Source: Anseranas semipalmata (Eukaryota > Chordata > Aves > Anseriformes > Anseranatidae). Taken from it: DNA of 64,000 nt. Numbering within the stretch: the stretch's first letter is position 1; the number at the start of each line of letters is the position of its first letter. Position numbers and translations under genes: made by a program. The notes under the pieces are model-generated. The model saw nothing but the letters and a program-made list of their open reading frames with translations. It was not told the DNA's origin and did not search any database. Shown here piece by piece: positions 1 to 11,960 of this stretch. The DNA lies in the NCBI GenBank assembly GCA_013399115.1, contig VXAA01006530.1:294610-358609 (forward strand), read 5' to 3'.

Positions 1-3000
1 TAAAGTTTTGGAATAGATCTGAAATAAAATTTAAAAAGCTCATCAAGGACAAAAAAGCCAAACCAAACTCAATTGTTCATTCTTAGGCCAAAGAATAATA
101 GAAGATCCTAGAAATCTTTTGAAAAGTGGAGGTTTTATTACAGGAAAGAAAGTAGAATGATTAGTATAAATTTGGTCTAAGGACCATAAAATATAAGGCG
201 GACCAAAAATTTTCAAGGACTTTTTAATAGAATGAAACTTAATCAAAAAATGCTTTCATCCACCTTCCTAAAGCACTGTTTTTTTTTTTGTCAGTTTTTT
301 ATATGCCTGTTGCTCTGCCCATATTTGCTAGTTAAGACAAGGTTAAAGAACTGTTTTACATTTGGAGCAAAAGTTCAAGGGATTTAACAGTACCCCGGTT
401 GCTTGTAGCATTACATCTTTGCTATTGATGCTTCATTGTGTTGTAAAAGTAGAGCGAGCAGTCTTCTCCCTGTAGGAATTCTGTTGAGGCACATGGACCA
501 TTTTACTGTAGTTTTAAATACCCAAATTTTTCATGTGGAAGTATTTTCTCGTATTCCAGCAAAGCAGTGTTAGAAAAACGTGAATCATCTGATAGTAGGT
601 TGTTGCTACCCAGAAAGGAACAGTGGTCTACATTTGAAGGTGTTGGAAGTATGAGCCAGAAACACTACCATGAGAGAGTTGAGGAATTCAGAGAGCTCTT
701 CAGATGTGGTCTGAAATCTCCACAGATTAACCTGGGAATAGTTGCTGACACTTAGAAATATACTGCTGTCATATATCCTGGTTAATTAACCAGATGACTC
801 TGCAAGAAATATTTCAAGGAAATTCCACTTATGTTCCCACTGCTTTCTGGGGAGCAGTGTCTTTAAAGTGGGAATTTTAAATGGCTGATTGCTTCCCATA
901 TGTTTTCAAAGGTCAGATTTTAATAAAAACCAACCAAACAAAAAAACTTCAAGTTGCTTTCTCGTGAGGGGATACTGACAGAGTTAGTACTCAGGACCAG
1001 TCAGATTCTTGATATAACAGCCTGTAAAACTGTCCTTGTTCTGTAGTACCTCTCTCATATCAGTATGATTTTTTTTTTATCTGACATCTCACAGTTATGA
1101 AATGAATGGAAGGAAAGAGTTGTGAGAAAACCCTACAGTAGGACTCGGATGCGTGGATGTAGATGTCTTGTACCATTTTAGATGCCCCTCAGAGTACCAC
1201 TCGTCTTTTGGTTGCTGCTCCAGAAGGTTCTCTGTACGTCTGCCAAACCCATGCATATTTCTTGGTTACTCTCAAGTGACTGAATATTCTCTGGATATCA
1301 CTGTTTAAGCAGGTGAATTCCATCCCTTCTGTTTGGATACTGATATTGGAACTGGATGTGGGGGGGGAAGAAAGCTTGTGGGAAGACTGCATTTCAGGTA
1401 CTGAATACAGAAGAGGAGACTAGAGCTGATGGAGAAAGAAGAAAAAAAAACCTTGTGCTATGGAGACTGAATAGGCGTGAAAATATATTTGAGAGGAATA
1501 GCCAGTCATGTGGAATAAGAAGGACCAGAAGACAGAGGGAGGTGGGTGAGAAAAGGCAAAAAAGCCGCTTCCCACTGGAAGTCTCCCATCCAGAGGCTAG
1601 GGTGTGTTTCAGGATTTGTAAATTCCCTTGTTTGAGTGTTTTGGTGGTTTGGTTTTTGTTTGTCTGTGAAACACACTAGCAAAATATTCATCTTACTTAG
1701 TCCTAGCCTGCTGTTTTTGCCATTTTACTTTGACAGTTCATATGGCTGAGATCTGTGAAGTAGGTCGCATGCAGTTTGCATAAGAGCTATATAAGATTAA
1801 GTGGCCAGGAAGAGTATTTTTGTTTCTGTCAGATTTTATAACAGAAACTAATAAGATCAAAAAATGGATATTTAGGTCCTACTTTAAAGTATTAGTTTAA
1901 AAGTTAATTAAAGATTAAAGCTTATATAACAAGGTATTACAGAAGAATATGACTGTTCTGAGTGTGCTGCCGAATCAATATGAGTGTTTTAAGCCACAGG
2001 TACAATAGAAAATGATTGTAAACAAAATAACTATTCTAACAGTTTCAGAAGTGTTAGCAGTTATTAAAGTAAGATCTACTTAGTTATTCGGGTCTGGGCT
2101 TGGGAAAAGCAGGCTTAATGCTTCAGATCAACTACATCAGTAAATGAGTATCTGCCTGAAACTTACATTACCTGACTGAATATTTTTCAGAATGTATTTC
2201 CATTTTGGGGGGCTTATTAATCATTAAAAAATGCTTATATTAGTGGAAATGGAAAGAAGCAGGGATGAACAAAAAGATGGACAATAGCCCATTAAATTGA
2301 AAGCAAGGTCCAGCTCTTTTGCCTAATTCAGCTTGTGAATACTTGTGTGGTTTTTTGGTTCATAGAATTAACAGCTGTCTACTTGACTGAATTTTGCAGT
2401 TTAGGACATTTACTTATAATCCAGAGTGGATTCTTTTATTTTTTCACTGGAAGTTTGATGAAAATGATCCCCTTAAAGCCTTTCATTTATATCCATAACA
2501 TGCCTTTGCATACATATATGAGCAATTTCAAATTTTGAGGGCTTCTGCTAACCTGTGCCAGAGTTGCTTACAATATGCCTGGAGGTTCTAGTCCTTCTTT
2601 TCACAAAGGATGATTTAAAAAACGAGTACCTAAAGTAGCATTGACATAGATTGTCCTTTAGAAACAATGTTTTTCTAAGTGTGTCTTTTCTTATTGAAGG
2701 ATAAATTATCCTTTAAAAACCTTCCTACCGCAGAAAGCAGTTGAGAGCTGGATTGAACTGTTACACGCTGAGTTGTCTCTTATAAAAGGGTAGGCAAGTG
2801 CTGACAGTTGGCATATCAAGGACATGTTTTTTTAGGGAAAAATGTTTACAGGGTTGGAAAGAGTGATTTGAAGTGTTGTCTTTCAAGCAGGTAACATATC
2901 TAGAACACATAGCATAGACTAAAGAAAGCAGTTTTCAGAATTGGCGTGTGCTTCTCAGGGGGTACTTTTTAAGAATATTTTCAGTCTTATTTTCAGAATT

Positions 3001-4304
3001 ATACTCAAAACTTTCTCCCCTGTGAAAAAGCATTTTTGGAGCTATTATTTTATATATGATAGGTCTGTAATATTATATGTATATATATAAATTATGTTAA
3101 ATACCTTGCGTTCTGAATTATACGGAGGAAAAACTGAATACAAAGATTTTTATATTTTTTAGATAAAATGCAATCTTTCTGGGTTCTCAGGTAATGCAGA
3201 CGTGTCAAGGAGATACAGTGCTACTGTAGTGGTCAACAGAAAACAACTGTCTTTTTTTTCAGTGAAAACAAGGATGAAAGCTTTATCTAGGATAACTTGA
3301 AGGCTGAGTCATTCACTAAAATATTTCATTTTAATGTATTTTGTTCTTAAACTTTAATAGCTAAGGTGAAAGAGCAGATAGCAAAATGTAGGGTAATTCT
3401 TGGTTGATTAGTCATTTTTTCTTTCTCTTGCGTGGCATATTTTAGAAGATAGAATCATAGTGTTTTATTTCCAAAAATACATATGACTTAAGAGACTAGG
3501 AACTTGAAGAAGAAATATGTGATAAAACTTGGTGAAAAGTTTATCACTGTGTTCTGTTTTCACCTTAAAAATCTATTAATCTATTGACATGTTAAGTGAG
3601 GCATGAACGTTGTCAACAAGCAGGGTGTTAGAACTGTGATATTAAATTTGATAATAAAAATGTGGCCAGAAATGTGACTGAAATCTACTGTGTGTTAAAA
3701 TAGCAGATGCCTGTGATGGATGTGGCAACGTTGTGTAACATTCTGGCTAAAAGTTCATTCTGGAAATCCACTGTAACACATAGTAGATGGATTAAAATAT
3801 CTATTTAAGATTCTTAATGGAGACCCAACATCCCATTTCTAATGAGGACCTTCAGGGTTTTTCATGATCTAGTGCTCCTGTGTATGTCTTTTAGTTGGCA
3901 AAGAGAGCTTGTCAATAACAATTGAAGGTACTACAGAGACAGTAAAATAGCAAAACACTGATAAAATTAAGCCAACTGTATAGAAAGAAATAGTGGAAGA
4001 CTCACCAGTAAACTTTCTTCCAACTAATTGTATTTTATGAAAATGATTTCAAAGCTGCCAAGACTTAATTTGAGCATCTTTGTTATAAACAAATGAAATA
4101 GCCTATGAAGCATTCTTTTAAGAGAACAAGTAATCACAGTGTGTGGTATATATAACAGACTTTCCTAAGAAGCAGAGTTAAGCAATGTGATCAGTTTCAG
4201 CTAGTCTTTATTTTTAAGATTTAAATAAAGTTAAAACTTGCTGAAATTGAATTAGTATACACTGAGGTAGAAGCCACATTTTGTCACGATGAAAAGTCAA
4301 AGCA

Positions 4305-4600
4305 GATCCAGTTAGAGCAGGTTTCTCAGGGCTTCATCCAGTCAAGTTTTGATCATCTGCAATGTCAGAGATTCCACAACCTCTCCAGGCAACCAGTTCC
4401 AGTGTTTTATCACCCTCATGGTTTAAAAAAAATAAAAGTAAAAAAAAAAAAAATCTGTTAAGTTCCAACTTGTGTCCCTTGCTTCTCTTGTTCCCATTGT
4501 GTGCTCTCAAGAAGAGTTTGGATCTGACTTCTCTACACCCCTACAATTTAGGTAGTTGTAGAAAGCAATATGATCATACCTTTGTAGAATTTTAAATTTT
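4305..4600 (-). repeat. Old CR1 LINE 3' fragment, minus strand
   Basis: Read on the minus strand, this matches the CR1 LINE region before the 3' end. The plus strand shows degenerate versions of the familiar antisense CR1 phrases, such as GATTCCACAACCTCTCCAGG at 4371-4390 and CCAGTTCCAGTGTTTTATCA at 4391-4410. Further along are a 'TTGTGTCCCTTGCTTCTCTTG' type phrase and 'TTGTAGAAAGCAATATGAT'. An A-rich insertion at 4425-4453 interrupts it. It is much more diverged than the copy at 5432-6112, so it is older. I infer that it carries no functional frame. Confidence 0.7.
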
Positions 4601-5431
4601 TTTTTTTTTTAGGTTAACAACTAGCCTGCAGATCTTCATTAATGTTCAGGAATCTTGAAGTTGGTTTCTGTGAACAAAATGTTCTTTCTTATTTGCTGGG
4701 GGCTCTAAACTTTCATTTTGACAACACAAAGAATTGCAGAATTATTGAAAGGATAATGAATCAGCAGTGCACTATATCAATTAGATTAATTAGCTTTCAA
4801 AATTTGATGGATACCCTAACTATATGGAGAGATGTGAAACTATGACCTTAGTCCTGAAAGGCAAGAATGCAAGCAATTGAGTCTCACTGACATTCAAGGG
4901 TCTGTGTGTGCATGTGTGTGTGTGTACAGATAGATACCTACTTAGGTTGTCTCTCTGTATCTCATCAATCACCTCCTTGAAGCAGAATTCATGCTGGACT
5001 AGTTACAAAACTCCTGTTAGCTCACCAAGATCATTTTTTCTCCATAAATTGGCAGTATGAGCTCATGTACTTTCCAGGTTAGACTATAGTTTCATTTTTA
5101 TTGAATCAGTAACTCTCTGAAGATGGAGAGTTATATAATTTTAAAGACTGTTCCTGTTCATTGTTTCTGTTTTGTTACTTCTTTTATGACACTAGTAATA
5201 AAAAGAGATTATGTTAGATATTTCAAATACTGCATTGTAACAAGCTTTTATGCCGATGCTTGGTGTTGAATTCTGTCCAAAAACTTCTTTTGGAATTAAA
5301 AATGCATTAAGTGAGAAAACTATTCTGTTTATGATGGGTCTTGATACATACTTGTTTAACTTTGCAAATGTTATTCAAGCATGGTTTATTCCAGTTTGTT
5401 GACATATTATCATCCTTAAACTGGAATAAAC

Positions 5432-6112
5432 ATCCAGCCCTGCGGAGAGGGATTTGGGGGTTCTGGTGGACGAAAAGCTTGACATGAGCAGCAGTGTGCG
5501 CTTGCAGCCCAGAAGCCAACTGCATCTTTGGCTGCATCAACAGAGGCACATCCAGCATGTTAAGGGAGGTGATTGTCCCCCTCTACTCTGCCCTTGTGAG
5601 GCCCCACCTGCAGCAATGCGTCCACGTCTGGGACCCCCAGCACAAGAAAGATGTGGAGCTGTTAGAGCGGCTCCAGAGGAGGGCCACAAAGATGATCAGA
5701 GGGCTGGAGCACCTCTCCTGTGAAAAAAGGCTGAGAGAGCTGGGGATGTTCAGCCTGCAGAAGAGAAGGCTCTGGGGAGACCTCATTGCAGCCTTCCAAT
5801 ACTTAAAGGGGGCTTATAAAAAGGATGGAGAGGGACTCTTTACTCGCGTAGATAATGATAGGACAAGGGGCGATGGTTTTAAGCTGAAAGAGGATAGATT
5901 TAGAGTAGATGTTAGGAAGAAATTCTTCACTGTGAGGGCGGTGAGGCGCTGGAACAGGTTGTCCAGAGAGGTTGTGGATGCCCCATCCCTGGAGGTGTTC
6001 AAGGCCAGGCTGGATGGGGCCCTGGCCAACCTGATCTAGCGGATGGCATCCCTGCCTATGGCAGGGGAGATGATCTTTAAGATGATCTTCCAACCCAAGC
6101 CATTCTATGATT
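5432..6112 (+). repeat. CR1 LINE, 5'-truncated, plus strand
   Basis: This is the 3' end of a chicken-repeat-1 non-LTR retrotransposon. It starts abruptly (5' truncation is usual for CR1), runs through the end of the reverse-transcriptase ORF2, and ends in the characteristic CCATTCTATGATTT tail. A 181-codon stretch at 5494-6039 is still open and contains the conserved CR1 ORF2 end, for example [15 protein letters not shown] and [14 protein letters not shown], closing with ALANLI and a TAG stop. Two one-base deletions relative to the family sequence I remember (near 5487 and 5512) shift the frame, so the upstream part [11 protein letters not shown] is read in another frame. It is the youngest-looking transposon in the window and the strongest hint that the host is avian. 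It sits in sense orientation in the first visible intron. Confidence 0.93.
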
Positions 6113-6185
6113 TTATTATCTATCATGCAAACATCATTTGTTTGTTTCCTGCAAGAATAAATTACCTTTCATGGTCTTTTTTCAG

Positions 6186-6245
6186 GGGATGTATATCAAA
6201 TCAACGTATGATGGCCTACATGTAATCACAGGAACAACTGAAAAT
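6186..6245 (+). CDS. CNKSR2: CNKSR2-type scaffold, exon 1 of window (PDZ start)
   Basis: This 60-nt exon encodes 20 residues, GMYIKSTYDG followed by LHVITGTTEN, in phase 0 at both ends. It is flanked by TTTTTTCAG and GTAAGC. The sequence is identical to the start of the PDZ domain of human CNKSR2 and CNKSR3 as I remember them; the preceding Gly-Leu of the ligand-binding loop must be in an exon left of the window. CNK proteins are non-enzymatic scaffolds at the plasma membrane that link Ras/Raf and Rho/Arf signalling, and CNK2 (MAGUIN) works at neuronal postsynaptic sites. Because CNKSR2 and CNKSR3 agree here, this exon supports a CNK family call but does not separate the two. Confidence 0.95.
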
Positions 6246-6365
6246 GTAAGCTTCCTTATCCTAAAAGACTTCTATCATGCATGCAAGTACCTTTTGTATA
6301 TCTGCAATGTATTTTGTAATGTCAAATCTTGCTATAAATCAAGCTACTTCTTATCAATATGTTTT

Positions 6366-6386
6366 TATTTATTTATTTATTTATTA
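6366..6386. repeat. (TTTA)n microsatellite
   Basis: About five units of a TTTA repeat are visible in the first complete intron. Confidence 0.9.
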
Positions 6387-7203
6387 CATATATCGTCTTA
6401 CCTTAAAAATTTGGAACCATTGAAAATAGATATGGAAAAATATCTATGATGAAGTTACTAATGTTATAATAAAATGAAAATCTTTAACTTCTGTCTTCCA
6501 GTACACCTTTCTAATTATGTTCTTGCATATGTTTTCTCTGGCACAAAAGTGTATTAGTTTATACTAAGTAATTTTTTCTTATGCAACAACATCATCATTA
6601 GTCTTAAATAAAATTTGTTGTATTTAATTTGTGTTATCTCTATTAGATAAATCTCTCAAAACATAGGACAATTCAAGTTCATATTTTAAAAAAAAAAAAG
6701 TATTGTTCTGTCAACAGATCAGTAATATGACAGAGAACAATCTGCCTTGGATGGTTATATTGACCAGCCTAGTTAAAACATTGGAGAGTTGGTATTAAGC
6801 ACGGTTGTCATTTGACCAGCCTTTAGTATGTATAGTGAGATTACTTTTTGCAGTGAGTACGTTATCATACAATGATGAATATTTTTCTGCTGTTTCTTTT
6901 CTTTTTTGCTTTTTAAAATGGACAGTAATTTTTTTAAGTCTTGTCCTAATTACTAAAATCATTTTCTTAATAATTAGAATGCTAGAAAAATTAAGCTTTT
7001 GGAGATGATGCCTGTCCTAAGATTGACTCATAGGAAATGAATATGTTCTGTACGTCTAAGCAATTCTGTAAAATAGATTGTAAAATAATAAATTCTAAAA
7101 TATTTACAATATCAGCAGCATGGGTGGATGTAAAAAAGAAATGGATAACACAGAAAGATAACTTAAAACATAATATCCAGGTTATAGAATAATCTTCTAT
7201 AAA

Positions 7204-7250
7204 AAACAACAAAAAACCACCACCACCACCAACAACAACAAAAAAAAACA
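7204..7250. repeat. (CAA)n/(CCA)n simple repeat
   Basis: This is a short compound run of CAA and CCA triplets in an A-rich stretch. It is intronic. Confidence 0.85.
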
Positions 7251-9532
7251 GAAAGAAAACCAGAAGGTTTTCAAGCTAGCAGTAATCACTGACAAGACTA
7301 TCACTAAGACGGGAGAAGTTGTGGAAAGGAGCAAATGGAGTTTCATACATGAACAGAAGGTGACAGATGACTCGACAAAGTTAGGAATGACTATTGTGTG
7401 AGGACATATGAAATGTTCTTTTATAAAAATAATTATTCCTGAATGAATTGTATTAAGAGGAGTTAACCACCACTGTATTTTCATAGTTTCCAGTATCTGT
7501 AGTGAAGATAGAAGATATCAAGCACAATTGTAAAATTTTCGTTGTAGTCCCAGAAGTTAGGCACATCTGGACTGAAAGTACACAGAAATGCTGCAGCACA
7601 TAAATCAGTATGATTGATTGTTATTCTTGTCACACTGTTTAGTTTTTTCTGTGAAGCAGTTTCTTGTTACTTAACTTGCAATTCATAATTACAAATTTGA
7701 AAAAAATAATTTTACTTCAATGCTGCAATCTAATTATTATGACAGACTTCATAATAGGACCCATCCCCTCTGTTTTTCAAATAGTCCATGTTTTAGTCAC
7801 ACAGTTTTCATTCAGTCTCGGATATGTTTAAGAGCATATAGCTGGATAAATTTCAAGTTCAGATTTTATAAAGCTAATGCTGAAACTATACAATGCTGAT
7901 ACCCAAGGAACGTAAAATTTGTACTGTGGAGCTAGCCAAAGATGTACATACTTACTGGCATACGTCAGTGGTATTCTGCACCATATGGGTCAGCTTCATA
8001 TGTGATATTTTGTTCTGCTGGTTTTGTACATATTGAGATAGTTTTGATAGTTTTTGTCACTCATTTTTTAGATATTACAGACCTAGGGGAAAGCCTGATG
8101 ATTTGTGTGTCACAGTTTGTGAAGACAAGTCGAATGCAAGTTAAACTTAAAATTTGTTTGCTTACTTATATTAACACTACCGTCTTAACTGTATGTACCT
8201 GTAAATATAGATATAAAAAACCACTATATATTGAGTCCTGAAACTTACGAACAAACCATCTTGATTATGTTACAACCATAGATTGAATTACTCATGCTAT
8301 AATTAATATACTTTTTCACTGTAATTTTAATTTATTTTAGAAATATAATGCAGTCTGTAGGTAAAATATATATTTATAGCTGAAATCCATGGGAGGAATT
8401 ATGAAATTCGCCAGCCACTAAAACTTATATTTTTATTTTGACTAAACTGTACGTGTCAAAACTTTTTGATAAGACAACACTAAGAAGTTAACAGTCTCTT
8501 TGGCATTTTATTTAGAAACAATTGCAGTCATTTTTTGCCCAGTGGCTGTTTGGGCTTTTGTTGTCTTGCTTCTTGTTGTATTTATTCCTTCTATTTATTT
8601 ATAATATGCATCCACATAATGGATGGAAATGATAGGTGGGATTTGTGGTTGGAGAATGTCCAGCAGAACAGCTCTTGCCAGTTTCCTGGAAGTTTTGATT
8701 GGTACACGGTGAGGTTATGAATATAAGCTTCTACAAGTCGCCTTTAGTTCAGGTAAATCTTGTATTCTGGCACATTTGTTGACATACAGTTGACCATGTT
8801 CAAGTGGCTTGCAGAGCAATGGGGTTTAATCCATTTTAATGTGATCAGAAGAAGCTATATGTAGAATAAGGAAGGTTTTCAACTCAGAGATCCCAAAATT
8901 ATGGTAGTTGAGTAGTGTATATGTGTATATATATCCTGAAAAGCTAGCCTGTCAAGGACTTTATCCATTTTCAAATTACCACTTTGTGTTAACATGGTTA
9001 ATCTACTACTGTCTTGGAAGTGCTGGAGCTGTAGTATATTTGCAGAGTATCTGCTCTGGACTTAAGCAGTAAACCTGCTACATAAAGGACTGTATTAGGC
9101 CTGCTTTTCTGTTACATGCATGTTTTTTCCAGCCTTGTCCCTGCATGTGCAGTAAGTTCTGTATTTGTTGGCTTAGCAGCTTTACTGCTATGTGATGTAA
9201 ATGCACTCAGTGAATTCACAGCAAGATTGTGACAACTCATGGCCCAATACTCCCCTCCGAGAGGTAAAGGAATTAAAATAGCTCAACCAGTCAAAAAGGT
9301 TGTTCATCACCATGGGAAGTGGATTTGAGATTACTTCATCATTGAATTGTCACTGGTTACCAGAAAAAAAATGTTTCTTATAAATACAATTTTTTATAAA
9401 TATACTAAGTTATTGTTATTTCATAATTTGGCAGAGCTTTCTCACCTCTTTTCCCATTCATAGTTTTCATCCCTGCTCTTCCCTTGCGTCCCCTCCTGCA
9501 ATGTAAAGTTAATTGTTGTCTCCTGTCCTTAG

Positions 9533-9634
<102 letters not shown>

Positions 9635-11719
9635 TGACTATTCCCACTGCTAAAAAGATAACAATTCTTACCAGGTAACTTTGTCAAACTAGATCACTCT
9701 TTATGCCTTTTAAAATATCATAATCATTGCTTACACTTAATTTGTGTTTTTTTTTTTTTTATTGTCATTGACCAGCTCAAAAGGATTAAGCCAAACTTAT
9801 ATTTTCCATAGCTGCTGTTCAGCATCATACTCTTTATATAAGGAGATCCCAGAATATTTCATTGACAATTTACAGTGATTGTACTGGTTGTAGTACTTAG
9901 ATTTCCTAATATGGATATGCCAGCTAGTTTAACGTTTTCTCTTAAACAGAAATATGCATTTTGTTTAATCTGGGATTAAATTTAATTAATCTGTGGACTA
10001 GAATTATTCAAAGGTTTATGTTTGTTAAATTTCCATGTAACCAATATCTTTATACTAGTAAGACCAGCTCACAGGATGAGGTGTAACCCACTTGAAATTA
10101 ATGATCTGGGGGCAGTAGGCTAACTACAAAAAAAGGCTTGCGTATCTGCGGTGGTCTTGCAGGTTTTCCAGAGCTATAAACTGTCTTGCTCACCAAGCAG
10201 AGGAACGTGGATTTGTGCCTGCACACAGTCCTTGCTAGAACTCAGCACTTCATCATACCAGACTTTTACTCTACAGCTTGGCAAAAGCAAGTGCTTTAAA
10301 AACCTGTGCTTGTTTGGGGGAATTTGTTACTCTTGTTTTTTCTCCCCACACTTATTTCAGATTTTTTATTTCTAAATGGACATGTGCATGAAATCTGTCA
10401 GCTTTAGTCAGATTCACTTTTAGTACCAAGAAACCTACCTATGACAAATATTTAGAGTTTATTCTAGGAAAGCAAAATATTTAGTTATTGATTGTAGAGA
10501 TGGAAGTAGAACTGTGAAAGAGAAAAACACAATGCAGTTTGAAATTAAACCTAGCCAAAGTACGCTTGTTCAGCTGCTTTGTAGCTGCTTTGTACTTCTC
10601 TTACAATGTCATCCAGCCATTTTTTTTGCCTGGTAGTGCTGTTTCTACCACCATTTCTATTTCTGCACTGGAGATTAAATGTTTCTTTCTCCCTATTTCT
10701 TTTTCTTTTTAGTTCCCAAAAACTTTTATTCAATATTTTATTCACTTTTTTTTTTTTAATTCAAATGTCACATCTTCATTCTCTCTAAAATAAAAATGCA
10801 GCAACAGTTTGTATTGATTTATAACTAGTTATGATGGCTCTCATTTTCCCTTTACCTTATTACAGAGCTGAAAGAAGTGAAATGCTTCTCTAATGTGTCA
10901 CTGCTCAGTTTATTTCATATGAAGCATTAAACATTGGCCTGGAATGCTAATATTGCATTTAGTATCCTAAATACTTCCTGAGTTGTTACAGAGTTTTAAA
11001 GATTATTTCCAACGTATGTATCCAGTGAAATCCACTGTCTCCAATCTCTTGATTGTTTTCCATAGGGACCATACTTAACTCATTAAAAGTCTAGGTGATA
11101 AAAGTATAGGTGTTAATGTTATTTCTTATTCCTGCTTTTACCTGTTCCTTGGTAACAGAGGCTCTATGCTTTCATGAAATGTATACACAGGACAAAAATG
11201 CAATAAATTATACAATATAAAAATGCAGAAATACACTTCTGAAATTTGTGTGCTTCAGAGGATTTACATCCCACAAAGTTTATCTTTGTTGTCCTAACAA
11301 AGACATTTTCTTAAGATTGAAGTTTCTTTAACATTTTCGTAGTCTATCAAATAGAAATCCTATTTTGAAAGGGTCTGTTCTGAAAACAATTATAGTCATT
11401 TTGTGTTACCATTAGTGAAAATGTTTTCCTGATTAAAGAAAGTGTAGATTTCTTTCATTAGATTCTAATCCTGTAACGGAGTATTGGCATCATCTCATCT
11501 GATTTTGACTGAACTAGGCCAGTGTATTTTCTGGATAAATTCATATTCACTCGTTTACTAAGATAATTTGATTTTTCAAAACACTCAGTGACGTTTCTAC
11601 AACCTGTAATAAGTGGTTCTGGTAGTTAATTATTCTCCTTGCTTGGGAGGGGGTGTCATTTTATTTGTATTATGCATTTGTCTGGCATATGCTTCCAGTC
11701 CTTTGATCTTGATATATTT

Positions 11720-11960
11720 TCATCTATTACACTGGAGATCCAGTTTCTCATTTAGGTATTTTCAGGATGTAATCAAACTACCTCTTCACCTTTTCTTTGG
11801 TAACCTAAATAATTTGAGCACTCTCAGTTTTTCATCATAATGCATGACCCTCCTTGACAACCTCTTTATATTCCCAGCTGTGATACTTTGCATATTTAAC
11901 ATTGAGTTACAGAGCTGTACAGTAAAAATGTATTCATTCATAGGTAAAGCAGTACTCCTG
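11720..11960 (-). repeat. Ancient CR1-type fragment, minus strand
   Basis: The plus strand shows a degraded version of an antisense CR1-type phrase order known from reptile genomes: 'TGTAATCAAACTACCTC', then 'CACCTTTTCTTTGGTAACCTAAATA', then a Ser/Phe-rich 'CTCTCAGTTTTTCATCATAATGCATG'. I recognise it by word order rather than by close identity, so the boundaries are approximate. Confidence 0.5.

Larger units (their letters stand above)
1..6185 (+). other. Intron (partial, 5' end outside window)
   Basis: This stretch ends at a TTTTTTCAG acceptor at 6177-6185, just before the first visible PDZ exon, and I read it as the 3' part of an intron. I looked for the preceding CNKSR2 exon (end of the CRIC region and the Gly-Leu that starts the PDZ carboxylate-binding loop) and did not find it. 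The stretch holds two CR1 fragments (4305-4600 minus, 5432-6112 plus), several poly-T and poly-A tracts, and otherwise nothing recognisable. Confidence 0.75.
6246..9532 (+). other. Intron
   Basis: This 3287-nt intron has a GTAAGC donor and a pyrimidine-rich CCTGTCCTTAG acceptor. It contains a TTTA microsatellite at 6366-6386, a mixed CAA/CCA simple repeat at 7204-7250, and poly-A runs. I see no gene, structured RNA or recognisable transposon in it. Confidence 0.85.

Noticed and set aside
567..755. 62-codon plus-strand open frame in the first intron
   Set aside because: No similarity to the CRIC end of CNKSR2, no suitable splice sites at its borders, and no family recognised.
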